Shown here: positions 37,545-46,874 of the stretch, piece by piece
Layout of the letters: every line of letters starts with the position of its first letter
Position numbering within the stretch: position 1 is the stretch's first letter
Assembly: GCF_004959855.1 (NCBI RefSeq)
Contig: NZ_SPNT01000008.1
Span: forward strand, 1-64,000
DNA length: 64,000 nucleotides
Source of the DNA: Nitratireductor sp. XY-223
Lineage (GTDB): Bacteria; Pseudomonadota; Alphaproteobacteria; Rhizobiales; Rhizobiaceae
Reading direction: 5' to 3'
Translations under genes and position numbers: made by a program
The notes under the pieces: model-generated
Databases searched by the model: none
The model's input: the letters and a program-made list of their open reading frames with translations, nothing else
What the model was told of the DNA's origin: nothing

Positions 37545-38479
37545 TGGCTGTACTTCTACTTGCCGAGGTTACGAACGGCGAACTGGCGCTCGACGCCACC
37601 GCCAAGGCCGTCACCGCGGCTGCGAAACTGGGCGATGTGACCGCGCTTTGTGCCGGGGCCTCTGCCGCTGCTGCGGGAGAGGCCGCTGCCAGGATCGAGG
37701 GCGTGTCGAAGGTGCTGGTCGCCGAGGACGCCTCGCTGGGCCACCGTCTGGCGGAGCCCACCGCTGCGCTTATTGTCTCGCTCGCCGGCGAGTACGAGCA
37801 CATCATGGCTCCAGCCACCACCGACGCCAAGAACGTGATGCCGCGCGTTGCAGCACTCCTCGACGTGATGGTGATCTCCGATGTCTCCGGCGTGGTCGAT
37901 GGCGACACGTTCGAGCGCCCGATCTATGCCGGCAACGCTATCCAGACGGTGAAATCCACCGACCCGAAGAAGGTTGTCACCATCCGCACCTCGACCTTTG
38001 ACGCCGCCGGTCAAGGCGGGGCTGCGCCTGTCGGCACCGCGTGCGCTGCTGCCGATCCCGGGCTGTCCTCCTGGATCGAGGACAAGGTGGCCGAGAGCGA
38101 CCGGCCCGAACTCACTTCCGCCGGCGCCGTCGTTTCGGGAGGCCGCGGCGTCGGGTCGGAAGAGGACTTTGCGCTGATCGAGAAGCTTGCGGACACGCTT
38201 GGCGCGGCTGTCGGCGCCTCACGCGCCGCGGTGGACTCGGGCTATGCCCCCAACGACTGGCAGGTCGGGCAGACCGGCAAGGTGGTTGCTCCTGACCTCT
38301 ACATCGCCGTCGGCATCTCCGGCGCGATCCAGCACCTGGCAGGGATGAAAGACAGCAAGATCATCGTCGCGATCAACAATGACGAAGAAGCCCCGATCTT
38401 CCAGGTCGCAGACTATGGGCTGGTCGCCGATCTCTTCAACGCCGTGCCGGAGCTGACCGAGAAAATACAGTCTGCCTAA
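37544..38479 (+). CDS. etfA: Electron transfer flavoprotein, alpha subunit
   Basis: This 311-residue ETF alpha subunit overlaps the etfB stop by one base (TGATG). The N-terminal domain shows [20 protein letters not shown]. The C-terminal FAD domain shows [59 protein letters not shown] and [23 protein letters not shown], all diagnostic. It binds FAD and passes electrons from acyl-CoA dehydrogenases to ETF:quinone oxidoreductase, which is not seen in this window. Confidence 0.96.
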   Translation: MAVLLLAEVTNGELALDATAKAVTAAAKLGDVTALCAGASAAAAGEAAARIEGVSKVLVAEDASLGHRLAEPTAALIVSLAGEYEHIMAPATTDAKNVMPRVAALLDVMVISDVSGVVDGDTFERPIYAGNAIQTVKSTDPKKVVTIRTSTFDAAGQGGAAPVGTACAAADPGLSSWIEDKVAESDRPELTSAGAVVSGGRGVGSEEDFALIEKLADTLGAAVGASRAAVDSGYAPNDWQVGQTGKVVAPDLYIAVGISGAIQHLAGMKDSKIIVAINNDEEAPIFQVADYGLVADLFNAVPELTEKIQSA

Positions 38480-38869
38480 GCTAGCGAGAATCGAGAGCAG
38501 GACCGGTTCTGGCGCCGGTTCTGCTTCCTTGCTGCACTCGCTTGGTGAGTATGTACCGCACATAGGACGCAATTCATCCGCATTGCGAAACCTTGGTGCA
38601 AAGGACATCAACACCATTTCGGCGGCCCGACCAGATTGCAAATTCTTGCGATTCTGCAAAGTCCTATTCGACCGGCTAAAACGCGGCCTCAGCAAATTGC
38701 CTGCTACGGCGGCAGCGGCCCAAATATCCAATCTGCACGCGACTCGGACCGACGTGCGGGCTGGATTTCTGTATTTGACCCGGGAAGCAATCGTCTTTAC
38801 GAATTCCATTCACTGTCTTATCTTTTCGCATATGTGAATAGTGCGCCAAAAAACAAACTGGAGTTCTTG
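38480..38869 (+). promoter_or_regulatory. etfA-iclR intergenic region with operator candidates
   Basis: No gene is supported in 390 bp. TCCGCATTGCGAA (38577-38589) repeats, with one change, the palindrome found at 34286-34298. CGCAAT/ATTGCG (38568-38573, 38582-38587) flank it. TTCGCATATGTGAA (38825-38838) lies 31 bp before the regulator start and may be an autoregulatory site. Confidence 0.55.
38496..38525 (+). terminator. Terminator-like hairpin after etfA
   Basis: AGCAGGACCGG (38496-38506) pairs with CCGGTTCTGCT (38515-38525), with one G-T pair and an 8-nt loop. It lies 16 bp after the etfA stop. The following T-run is weak (TCCTT). It probably ends the dehydrogenase-ETF operon. Confidence 0.6.
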
Positions 38870-39658
38870 ATGGCTAAGGGAAACGTCAAAGCAGAGGGTC
38901 CGATGGTGCTACCACGGGCATTTTCCCTGCTCAGGATGCTGGCAGAAAACTCTCAGGGTTACAGCCTGTCCGCCATCGCCTCGCATCTCGACGTACCGAA
39001 GAGTTCCCTGTCCTCGACTCTCAGGGCGTTGACGGACCAGGGGTACATCAGGCGCCAGGGTACCTTGTACATTCTCGGTTCCGAGGCCTTTTCCCTGGCC
39101 TCGGCGATACTGGCGGGGCAGACATTCCGGCAGATCGCCCGGCCCTATCTGGAACAGATACGGGAAAAGACCGGAGAAACGGTGGTTCTTGCCGAACTGG
39201 ATGCCGATCAGAGGAATGTGATCTATGTCGATGCGGTCGAATCCCAAAAGAGTGTCCGGTTCGTCGTTCAGATCGGAATGCGCAGACCACTATATGCAGC
39301 ATCGCTAGGCCGGATATTTCTGGCCAACATGCCGGACGCGCAGCGCGAAGCGTACTATAACAACGTCGTCCTGGAGAGGTTTACCGAAACGACCATATCC
39401 GACCGCGTAGAATTGGAAAAAGCGGTAGAATTGATCCGTGAAAAAGACATGGCGGAAGCATTCGGACAAGTCTCCGCTGAAGTCGCAGGTTTTGCCGCTC
39501 CCATACGCAATTCCGATGGGCTCGTCGTTGCCGCAATAGCCGTCGGTGTACCGATGTCGCGGGCGATGAAGGAGAGAAAGGTGTGCGTAGACGCGGTGGT
39601 CAAGGCGGGAGCTGCGATATCCAGGGTCCTGGGATACAGACCGGGCGGAACCGGTTGA
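38870..39658 (+). CDS. IclR-family transcriptional regulator (second)
   Basis: The protein has 262 residues from ATG 38870; the frame is open further upstream, but this start begins at the usual basic lead-in. The winged helix is LPRAFSLLRMLAENSQGYSLSAIASHLDVPKSSLSSTLRALTDQGYI (about residues 14-60). The effector domain has VVLAELDADQRNVIYVDAVESQKSVRFVVQIGMRRPLYAASLGRIF and a C-terminal GFAAPIRNSDGLVVAAIAVG. It sits between the ETF and TRAP operons and is a second candidate controller of the island. The two IclR proteins are clearly not duplicates. Confidence 0.93.
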   Translation: MAKGNVKAEGPMVLPRAFSLLRMLAENSQGYSLSAIASHLDVPKSSLSSTLRALTDQGYIRRQGTLYILGSEAFSLASAILAGQTFRQIARPYLEQIREKTGETVVLAELDADQRNVIYVDAVESQKSVRFVVQIGMRRPLYAASLGRIFLANMPDAQREAYYNNVVLERFTETTISDRVELEKAVELIREKDMAEAFGQVSAEVAGFAAPIRNSDGLVVAAIAVGVPMSRAMKERKVCVDAVVKAGAAISRVLGYRPGGTG

Positions 39659-40254
39659 ATAAGCATCAAGACAGCGAGTTCCCAGGCGGCGCCGTTACTT
39701 AAAGAGTGATGGCGCGCCACTTCTTTCGCGGGTGAGCATTTCCCGGCGACACTCAATCAAAATATAGGCCCGCTACAATAGCGGCCTGCCGAACAGCATT
39801 TTCAGTGTCGGACCACGGGACTGGCTCGGCGCTGGGTCGCGGCAGAAACAATCCCTGCTCGTCCAATTACACAAACGCTCAACTTCTCACACACGCCACC
39901 GATCAATCTGAACTTTCCGGACGACTTCATACTCGAGATTTGTGAAAAAAATCGATCTGGCTGGGCAATTTATTGCATTTGACCCGTGACAGGATTGATT
40001 TTTGGCTGTATATCCGAATATAATATGATTATACGAACAAGCGGCCGCCGCCATGAACGCGGATACATTTGCGAACAGCGGCGCGGACCGGGGCCACAAG
40101 AAGGGCTTAATCCGCTCGCCGGGCCCAGCGAGTTGCAGGAGTGCTTGAGGATAAAACATGCCGTCAAGCCGACCGTGAAACCGATTTGCTCCTGACAACC
40201 GGCAATTCCGCCGTTTTGGAGCATCATGATCTTTCAAGTCAGGGAGGACTGTAT
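39659..40254 (+). other. Intergenic region before the TRAP operon
   Basis: About 600 bp without a supported gene. Short open frames here lack family resemblance. The region contains an island-type operator at 40008-40041, listed separately, and a good GGAGGA ribosome site just before 40255. Confidence 0.6.
40008..40041 (+). promoter_or_regulatory. Island regulon motif upstream of the TRAP operon
   Basis: This AT-rich segment opens with TGTATATCCGAATATAATAT and closes with GATTATACGAACAAG. It lines up without gaps with the reverse complement of 49766-49801: TGTATA, GAATA and TATAyGAA coincide. It lies about 215 bp before the TRAP binding-protein start. A shared regulator, probably IclR type, is inferred. 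Confidence 0.55.
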
Positions 40255-41334
40255 ATGTGGAAGATTTCTCAAACCGTGCTGGCGGCCGCGCTTCTGGCGA
40301 TTCCGGCCGTCTCATCTGCACCGGCCTTAGCGTCCGACAAAACGTACGAGCTGCGTTATACGGAACATGGCCCTTCCCGCGGCCCCCGGGCGGAGACGTT
40401 TATGTGGTGGGCAGATGAGCTAGAAGCCCGTTCCAACGGGCAGATAAAGGTTGAATTCTTCTGGGGCCAGTCTCTCGCCAAAGCCAAGGATGCGATCAAG
40501 GCGGTCCGGTCCGGCTTCGCCGACGCGGGAACAGTTGTCGGCATCTATGCGGCGTCCGATCTTCCGGTTTGGAACTTTTCAAATACGCCGTTTTTCTTCG
40601 AGGATGAATGGGTCGCCCTGCGGACGATGACGGAGGCCCGCGAAAAAATTCCCGCGCTGCGCGACGAGCCCGAAAAACTCGGCATCAAGGTTCTGTTCAA
40701 TCTCGTGTCAGGCCCCGTGCAGTTGATGAGTGCAAAAAAGCCGATCGTGTCGCAGGAAGACCTCAAGGGCATGAAGGTCAGGACTGCAGGTGGCTGGACG
40801 GCGCTCTTGGATGCGCTTGGCGCCGTTCCGGTCAAGATCGGCTATGGCGAGCTCTATGCCGCATTTGATCGGGGTACGATCGACGCGACCATCAATTACG
40901 TACCGCAGGTCAAAGCCACCAAGCAGTACGAGGTGGCCTCGCACATTACCGAGGCCAACATGGGTCAGATTGTCGGCTGGGGCACGGGTATCAATCTTGA
41001 TCTCTTTGAGTCCATGCCGGAAGAGCTTCAGGAAGTCGTTATCGACGTGAGCGACGAGGTGGTCGATATCTTCGCGCAAAAACTGATTGAATCGTATAAT
41101 CAGGCAAAGGTGGATCTCGCGGCCGGCATCGATGGCAACACGGTGTCCTTCCATACTCTCAGCGACGAAGAGCGTGAGAATTGGAAGGCCCTGGCTCAGC
41201 CGATCATTGATAAATGGCTCGATACCATGGAACAGAAGGGCATTGACGGCCAGGCTATTCTCTCCGAAATAACGGAAATACGAGCCAAATATCGGAAAGA
41301 GCTGGCCGATAACGGATATCCTTGGGAGCGCTGA
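40255..41334 (+). CDS. TRAP transporter substrate-binding protein (DctP family)
   Basis: The protein has 359 residues from ATG 40255, with AGGGAGGA upstream. The signal peptide is MWKISQTVLAAALLAIPAVS with cleavage after ALA near residue 27. The mature protein shows the DctP pattern: WWADELEARSNGQIKVEFFWGQSLA, DLKGMKVRTAGGW and YGELYAAFDRGTIDATINY. It captures an organic acid in the periplasm for the DctQM permease encoded next. The arginine in KVRTAGGW is the usual carboxylate-binding residue, so the ligand is expected to be a carboxylate. A stem-loop follows the stop. Confidence 0.92.
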   Translation: MWKISQTVLAAALLAIPAVSSAPALASDKTYELRYTEHGPSRGPRAETFMWWADELEARSNGQIKVEFFWGQSLAKAKDAIKAVRSGFADAGTVVGIYAASDLPVWNFSNTPFFFEDEWVALRTMTEAREKIPALRDEPEKLGIKVLFNLVSGPVQLMSAKKPIVSQEDLKGMKVRTAGGWTALLDALGAVPVKIGYGELYAAFDRGTIDATINYVPQVKATKQYEVASHITEANMGQIVGWGTGINLDLFESMPEELQEVVIDVSDEVVDIFAQKLIESYNQAKVDLAAGIDGNTVSFHTLSDEERENWKALAQPIIDKWLDTMEQKGIDGQAILSEITEIRAKYRKELADNGYPWER

Positions 41335-41344
41335 GCCTGCGGAA

Positions 41345-41386
41345 GGTTCCACCTGACCGCCTTCTTGCTGCGCGTCGGGTGGAACC
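41345..41386 (+). promoter_or_regulatory. Intercistronic stem-loop between dctP- and dctQ-type genes
   Basis: GGTTCCACC (41345-41353) and GGTGGAACC (41378-41386) are perfect 9-bp arms around a 24-nt loop. The hairpin lies just after the binding-protein stop. Such hairpins often stabilise upstream mRNA, so binding protein is made in excess over permease. Confidence 0.6.
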
Positions 41387-41416
41387 CCAAGCATAAAACG
41401 GCCCGGCGGAGCACGC

Positions 41417-41941
41417 ATGCGTATCCTGGACTGGATTGAAAGATCGTTGGTTCTGGTGTCGGTGTCGGCGCTGATCTTCATGATGAGCTTGATCACGACA
41501 TCCGTATTTGGACGTTACTTCGTCTCCAAACCGATACCTGACGACCTCGTGCTCAGCGAAATACTGATGGTTTTCGTCGTGTTCCTGCCTCTGAGCTACG
41601 TCCAAGCCCGCAAAGAGCACATCTTTGTCTCCGTATTCACGGATTGGATGTCCAACGACTCCAGGGCTGCATTGGAGACCTTCGGCACTCTGTTGGGCGC
41701 GATCATTGTCTCGGTCATCGCCTGTGCGACCTCCATGGATTTCTATCGGGCTTGGGACGTCGGCGCTTATTACGACGGACCGCTCGAATTGCCGGAGTGG
41801 CCGGGACGGTTGATTGTCGCAATCGGGCTGTGGCTCTTTGCAATCAGACTCGCTCTTGATTCCATCGTGTCCTTGATGGGCCTGGTGAGCGGGTCCGCCC
41901 GGGCCAGCAACAGTCGGTTTAACAAAACCAACGACGAATAA
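41417..41941 (+). CDS. TRAP transporter small permease (DctQ family)
   Basis: This 174-residue inner-membrane protein has four hydrophobic helices. The DctQ pattern is visible: LVLVSVSALIFMMSLITTSVFGRYFVSKPIPDD, then LSEILMVFVVFLPLSYVQARKEHIFVSVF, and WPGRLIVAIGLWLFAIRLALDSIVSL. It forms the small subunit of the TRAP permease. It lies 82 bp after the binding-protein gene, beyond the stem-loop. Confidence 0.9.
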   Translation: MRILDWIERSLVLVSVSALIFMMSLITTSVFGRYFVSKPIPDDLVLSEILMVFVVFLPLSYVQARKEHIFVSVFTDWMSNDSRAALETFGTLLGAIIVSVIACATSMDFYRAWDVGAYYDGPLELPEWPGRLIVAIGLWLFAIRLALDSIVSLMGLVSGSARASNSRFNKTNDE

Positions 41942-42034
41942 TCGCCGGTTGCAGGGATGATCCACATAAGTTCTTGGTGCTCTGGAAACCGTTTTGAGGC
42001 GCCTGATCGCGCTTTGGAATTTTGAGGTACTGAA

Positions 42035-43378
42035 ATGGACCCTGTTGTTCTTGGCAGTCTTGGTCTGGCGGCGATGTTGCTGTTGGTCATGCTCAGGGTG
42101 CCGATTGCCATTGGAATGGCGACCGTCGGTTTTGTAGGGATGACCCTGGCAATCGGATGGCCAAAAGGGCGTGATTTCGACCTCGAAAGAGGTTTCACAG
42201 GCGCGTTCTCATATGTGTCATTCGAACCCTATTCCTTTATTGCGAGTTTTCCGCTGGTTGCCGTCCCGTTGTTCCTGATGATGGGGTATGTGGCGTATCA
42301 CGCCGGATTTACGCGGGACCTGTTTGATGCGGCCAGAATCTGGCTGGCTCCATTCAAGGGCGGGCTGGCCCTGGCGTCGGTCGTCGGCTGCGCGATGTTT
42401 GCGGCCGTCAGCGGTTCCAGCCTTGCAACAGCCGCGGCAATGGGCAAATTCGCGGTGCCCGAAATGCTGCGGTACAAATACGATAAAGGCTTGGCCACCG
42501 CCGTGGTTGCCGCAAGCGGAACGCTCGGTTCACTGATACCGCCCAGCATCTTGATGATCCTCTATGGGATTTTCACCGAAGTTTCGGTGGGACGCCTGAT
42601 GCTCGCCGGGTTAATTCCAGGTGCTTTGTCTGCGTTAATCTACATGGCGATGATCTGGGTCCGGGCATCGATCAATCCGGAGCTTGCGCCTTCCGCCCAG
42701 GCCGTTACGTGGAGAGAAAGACTTGGAGCGCTGAAAAACACCTGGACGGTCATATTTTTGTTCAGTGCCGTGATGGGGGGAATCTATCTCGGTATCGTTA
42801 CGCCGACAGAAGCTGCCGCGGTCGGTGCCGCGAGTGCCTGGCTTCTTGGATTCATCTCGCGGCGTCTGGGTTGGCAGAAAAGCCGGGAAACGCTGGTTGA
42901 GTCGGTAAGGCAGTGCGCCAATATTTTTGCGATCGTCTTGGGAGCCAAGATCTTTGTCGCGTTTATCAGCCTTACCGGCGTGGCAAGCGCGCTCACGTCC
43001 TGGGCGGTCACGCTGGATGTTTCACCGATCTGGATCGTCATCAGCCTTTCGCTTGTCTATGTAATCCTGGGTACATTCATGGACCCTCTCGGCATCATGC
43101 TGCTGACCCTGCCGGTCGCGATACCGGTCGTGGAAGAGCTTGGCTTCAATCTGATCTGGTTTGGCGTTTTGATGATCAAATTTCTCGAGATCGGTTTGAT
43201 CACGCCACCTATCGGCCTCAACGTTTACATATTGAAAGGGGTCGTTGGAAGCGAGGTACCGTTGGAGGCGATATTCAAGGGAATCTTGTGGTTCCTGGTA
43301 ATGGATGTCTTCACTCTGGCGCTGCTCATCGCGTTCCCGCAAATCAGTCTATGGCTGCCGAGCATGATGTTCGGTTGA
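42035..43378 (+). CDS. TRAP transporter large permease (DctM family)
   Basis: This 447-residue inner-membrane protein has about 12 hydrophobic segments and is the transport-competent subunit of a TRAP system. It shows FPLVAVPLFLMMGYVAYHAG, GCAMFAAVSGSSLATAAAMGKFAVPEM, GTLGSLIPPSILMILYGIFTEVSVG and the C-terminal FLEIGLITPPIGLNVYILKG, all DctM hallmarks. Import is Na+-coupled in characterised members. It completes the dctP-dctQ-dctM order and ends convergent with the MaoC gene. Confidence 0.94.
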   Translation: MDPVVLGSLGLAAMLLLVMLRVPIAIGMATVGFVGMTLAIGWPKGRDFDLERGFTGAFSYVSFEPYSFIASFPLVAVPLFLMMGYVAYHAGFTRDLFDAARIWLAPFKGGLALASVVGCAMFAAVSGSSLATAAAMGKFAVPEMLRYKYDKGLATAVVAASGTLGSLIPPSILMILYGIFTEVSVGRLMLAGLIPGALSALIYMAMIWVRASINPELAPSAQAVTWRERLGALKNTWTVIFLFSAVMGGIYLGIVTPTEAAAVGAASAWLLGFISRRLGWQKSRETLVESVRQCANIFAIVLGAKIFVAFISLTGVASALTSWAVTLDVSPIWIVISLSLVYVILGTFMDPLGIMLLTLPVAIPVVEELGFNLIWFGVLMIKFLEIGLITPPIGLNVYILKGVVGSEVPLEAIFKGILWFLVMDVFTLALLIAFPQISLWLPSMMFG

Positions 43379-43556
43379 CGCGACCCGACGGCGCTCCCGA
43401 CCCAAACAGGATGCACAAAAAAGTGGGAACACAATCAGCGCCGGCCTTTCGTCGGCGTTGGGCGGAAGCTTTCAGCAATAGACAGATGTTGTGGTCCGGC
43501 GTGATGGGAGTGCCGTTCGAAGCGCGTGTCCTAAAGGACCCGGCCAAAAAGCAAGG

Positions 43557-43583
43557 GAGGCAGTTCCGCGAACGGCCTGCCTC
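43557..43583 (-). terminator. Terminator-like hairpin for the minus-strand MaoC operon
   Basis: GAGGCAG (43557-43563) pairs with CTGCCTC (43577-43583) around 13 nt. On the minus strand it is followed about 7 nt later by TTTTT (43545-43549). It lies 10 bp after the stop of the MaoC gene. Confidence 0.6.
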
Positions 43584-43592
43584 GTCCCAAAC

Positions 43593-44450
43593 TCAGTTTC
43601 CGATCATCGCCAGACCGCGATCCAGAACCACTTCTTTTCGTTCCGGCACTGTGACCAGGAATCGCGTGCCTTCGGATGTGTTCCAGATGTCGGTTCGCAA
43701 TTCATCGCCCGGGTAGACCGGGCGCGTAAACCGGCAGGACATGCTGCTGAACAGTGACGGATCGCCGGCGCCCACTTCCTCGAGCAACTGATGGCCGACG
43801 ATACCCATCGTGCAGAGCCCTTGCAGAATGGGCTTGCTGAACCCGGCCTTGGCGGCGATCGGCGGCCAGGCATGGATAGGGTTGTAATCGCCGCTCAACC
43901 GGTAAATCAGTGCCAAGCGCGGATCGACGATCGTGCTCAGTGTGCTGTCGGGATCGGTGGTCGGGATCGTCGGCAAAGGCTCCGGAGCCTCGCCATGATC
44001 TCCGCAACCGCCGTCTCCGCGGCAGAAATAGCCTGAAGTTACACGAGCGATTTCGTCATTGCTGTCCGGATCGCTGATGACTTTTTGAAAATAGAGAATA
44101 CTGCCTTTGCTTTGCCCTTTGTCGGCGATACCACTCACGTGGAAATTGACTTTGACACGGCCGCTGGGCGGCAATGGCCGATGGACTTCCAGCGACTGCT
44201 CGGCATGAAGTATCTTGACCCAGTCAACTTCAAGAATCGGATCCTTGAGCCAAAACCCTGGATGGCCGAGCGTCATTGCATAGCCAGGCAAAACCTTGAG
44301 CCCGTCTTCGTAGAGATAGCGAAGATCGCGCTGGTTCAACGGATCGAGTCCCAGATTGACACCAAGCCCGTAGAGAATGGCATCGCGTTCCGAATAGCTG
44401 ACTTCGGTTTCTTCGAAAGTGTAGTTCAGTACCTCGTCGACGTTCATCAT
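43593..44450 (-). CDS. Two-domain MaoC-like enoyl-CoA hydratase
   Basis: This 285-residue double-hotdog protein resembles the hydratase 2 part of peroxisomal multifunctional enzyme. The N-terminal half keeps the fold (VLPGYAMTLGHPGFWLKDP and LEVDWVKILHAEQSLEVHRPLPPSG). The C-terminal half carries the catalytic segment YRLSGDYNPIHAWPPIAAKAGFSKPILQGLCTMG, with Asp and His in GDYNPIH. The reaction is addition of water to a trans-2-enoyl-CoA to give an (R)-3-hydroxyacyl-CoA. It is the last gene of the run that begins with the dehydrogenase pair at 46874. Confidence 0.9.
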   Translation of the reverse strand: MMNVDEVLNYTFEETEVSYSERDAILYGLGVNLGLDPLNQRDLRYLYEDGLKVLPGYAMTLGHPGFWLKDPILEVDWVKILHAEQSLEVHRPLPPSGRVKVNFHVSGIADKGQSKGSILYFQKVISDPDSNDEIARVTSGYFCRGDGGCGDHGEAPEPLPTIPTTDPDSTLSTIVDPRLALIYRLSGDYNPIHAWPPIAAKAGFSKPILQGLCTMGIVGHQLLEEVGAGDPSLFSSMSCRFTRPVYPGDELRTDIWNTSEGTRFLVTVPERKEVVLDRGLAMIGN

Positions 44451-44552
44451 GACCTCTTGCTGGTATTTCGGCGTTCATATCCATCCGGCCGCCACTGTCT
44501 GCATCTTGCATCTCCAGCGCTTGTGCATAATGCGGCACCGCCGGACCCGTTT

Positions 44553-45674
44553 TCAGATTGCACTTGCGAAGTGATTCAGGTGGTGGTTGGTGTCGCCGAA
44601 CATGGCTTCAATGGCCATCAGTCGCTTGTAGTAATGGCCGACGGGGTACTCGTCGGTCATGCCGATGCCGCCATGCAACTGCAAACCCTGCCCACCGACA
44701 AAGCGTGCCGCGTCGCCAACCTTGACCTTCATCGCCGATATCTGCGCTGAAATGTCCGGTACGCCCTCATCAAGCTGCATCGCCGTCATCTCCGTGATGG
44801 CCTTGGCCTCTTCAAGAGCAATGGACATATCCACCAGCCGGTGCTGCACGACCTGATTGTCACCGATCGCGCGCCCGTACTGTTTGCGGGTGCTGACATA
44901 TTCTTTCGTGATATCCAGCACCGCCTGCATCACGCCCACCGCCTCGGCGCAGACCGCACAGGTCGCGGCGTCAATGACCGCATTTAGCGCAGGCGCGGCA
45001 CATCCTTCAGCACCGAGCAATTCGCCGGGCGTGTTTTCAAGCCAAAGATCCGACGCACGTTGTCCGTCAACCGTCGGGTAATCCTGCCGTCGCAGACCGG
45101 AGGCTTCGGCGTCGACCACAAATGCGGATAGTCCCTTGGCATCCGCGACTCCACCCGAAGTACGGGCCACGACAATGATCCGGTCCGCACTTGCCGCCTG
45201 CAGCACCACGGATTTTCGCCCGTTGAGCACGAAACCTTCGCCGCTTCGTTCGGCGGTGGTCTCCACATAAGTGAGAACAAAACGCGCGTTTGGCTCACTG
45301 TACGCCAGCGCAAGTTTCGTTTCGCCGGCTAGAACGGACGGAATGATTGCCGACTTCTGGGTGTCACTGCCTAGCGTTTCCACCATACGGCCGCCCAGCA
45401 GGGCAGACGAGAACAATGGTTCGAGCGTTATCCCGGAGCCAAGGGCCTCCGTCAAAACCGCCACATCCACCGCCTGGCCGCCCAAACCTCCGTTTTCCTC
45501 GGCAAACGGCAAAGCCAGCCATCCCATCTCGGCGAAGATCTTCCAGTTCTCGTCTGAGTGGCCCAGTACTGTCTGCGCCAGCGCCTTGCGCTGCGCGAAA
45601 TCGTAGTGGTCCTGAACGAAGCGAACCACGCTGTCGCGCAGCATGATCTGTTCCTGGGAAAGTTCAAAATCCAT
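44553..45674 (-). CDS. Acyl-CoA dehydrogenase, smaller partner of second pair
   Basis: This 373-residue protein has the family's N-terminal helices (MDFELSQEQIMLRDSVVRFV), a diverged middle (LAYSEPNARFVLTY in place of the EP.aGSD loop) and the C-terminal LHGGIGMTDEYPVGHYYKRLMAIEAMFGD. It lies 6 bp after the 397-residue dehydrogenase gene, repeating the long-plus-short arrangement at 34454-36740. I infer a second heteromeric acyl-CoA dehydrogenase. The two pairs are not identical, which suggests different chain positions or substrates. Confidence 0.87.
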   Translation of the reverse strand: MDFELSQEQIMLRDSVVRFVQDHYDFAQRKALAQTVLGHSDENWKIFAEMGWLALPFAEENGGLGGQAVDVAVLTEALGSGITLEPLFSSALLGGRMVETLGSDTQKSAIIPSVLAGETKLALAYSEPNARFVLTYVETTAERSGEGFVLNGRKSVVLQAASADRIIVVARTSGGVADAKGLSAFVVDAEASGLRRQDYPTVDGQRASDLWLENTPGELLGAEGCAAPALNAVIDAATCAVCAEAVGVMQAVLDITKEYVSTRKQYGRAIGDNQVVQHRLVDMSIALEEAKAITEMTAMQLDEGVPDISAQISAMKVKVGDAARFVGGQGLQLHGGIGMTDEYPVGHYYKRLMAIEAMFGDTNHHLNHFASAI

Positions 45675-45680
45675 TGCCGC

Positions 45681-46874
45681 TCACCCCGCAATCGCCTTGG
45701 CTACGATGTTCCGCTGGATCTCGTTGGTTCCTCCGTAAATCGTCGCAGCGCGCTGATAGAGGTGATCGGCCATCGCACCATGCAGGTGTTCGGGCCCGAT
45801 CGGTCCATCGTTGCGGCGCCGGAACACGTCATCGGGCTCGTAGGCCAGGCCGTAGGGGCCCAGTGCCGTTACCGTCAGAGACCTGATTGCCTGAATGATC
45901 TCGGCGCCGCGAATTTTCAGGATTGATGTTTCCGCTGTCAGCTTCCGGCCGGCAATTTCCTGGCTGAGATAGCGCAGTTCCATCGCTTCCAGCGCTTTGA
46001 GTTCTATCTCTATTCTGGCGATCTGGCTGCGAAAGCTGGCGTCATCGATCAGAAGGCCATTCCCCTGATGCTCGACACCGGCGATCTGCTTCAGTTTGGC
46101 GAGTTGATACTGTGATCTTGCAACGCGGGCGATACCGGAACGCTCGTTGCCCAGCAGGAACTTTGCGTAAGTCCAGCCCTTGTTTTCTTCGCCAATGAGG
46201 TTCTGGACCGGCACGCGCACATTGTCCAAAAAGACCTCATTCAAGGTATGATCGAGGTCCAGTCCGACAATCGGGCGAACCTCGACGCCGGGACTATTCA
46301 TGTCGATCAGGATGAAGGAAATGCCTTCCTGCGGCTTGCAATCCGATTTGGTCCGCACCAGGCAGAACATCATGTCGGCCCAGTGCGCAAAGGTGGTCCA
46401 GATTTTCTGGCCGTTGATCACATAGGCGTCTCCGTCACGCACCGCCCGGGTGCTGAGGGATGCCAGATCCGATCCGGAACCGGGCTCGGAAAAGCCCTGG
46501 CACCACCAGGTGTTCGATTCCAGGATATCCTGCAGATAAGTATCTTTTTGTTCTTGTGTGCCGAACGAAAAGATTACCGGTCCAACCATTCTCAGTCCGA
46601 ATGAAATGGTCTGCGGTGCGCCCGACAGGAAATACTCCCGGTCATAGATGTATTTTCGGGTGAGGGACCATCCGGTTCCCCCATATTCAACGGGCCAGTT
46701 CGGAGCGATCCAGCCCTTGTTGTGCAATACTTTCTGCCAGGCGACGATGTCTTCTTTCAGCGGATGGAGGCCGCGATCGGATCGATCCAGCAGACCGGCG
46801 GGCAGATTTTCTTTCAAAAAGGTGCGGACCTCTTTCTGAAAGGCCAGATCCTCGGCACTAAAACGAAGTTCCAT
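45681..46874 (-). CDS. Acyl-CoA dehydrogenase, larger partner of second pair
   Basis: This 397-residue acyl-CoA dehydrogenase begins MELRFSAEDLAFQKEVRTFL. The flavin loop is WWCQGFSEPGSGSDLASLSTRA, then VINGQKIWTTFAHWADMMFC and a C-terminal ATIYGGTNEIQRNIVAKAIAG. Like its counterpart at 34454 it lacks the usual GGxGxxxE segment before the C-terminus, which is present in its shorter partner. An AT-rich regulon motif lies upstream at 47159-47195. It is the first gene of a minus-strand operon with the smaller partner and the MaoC hydratase. Confidence 0.88.
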   Translation of the reverse strand: MELRFSAEDLAFQKEVRTFLKENLPAGLLDRSDRGLHPLKEDIVAWQKVLHNKGWIAPNWPVEYGGTGWSLTRKYIYDREYFLSGAPQTISFGLRMVGPVIFSFGTQEQKDTYLQDILESNTWWCQGFSEPGSGSDLASLSTRAVRDGDAYVINGQKIWTTFAHWADMMFCLVRTKSDCKPQEGISFILIDMNSPGVEVRPIVGLDLDHTLNEVFLDNVRVPVQNLIGEENKGWTYAKFLLGNERSGIARVARSQYQLAKLKQIAGVEHQGNGLLIDDASFRSQIARIEIELKALEAMELRYLSQEIAGRKLTAETSILKIRGAEIIQAIRSLTVTALGPYGLAYEPDDVFRRRNDGPIGPEHLHGAMADHLYQRAATIYGGTNEIQRNIVAKAIAG

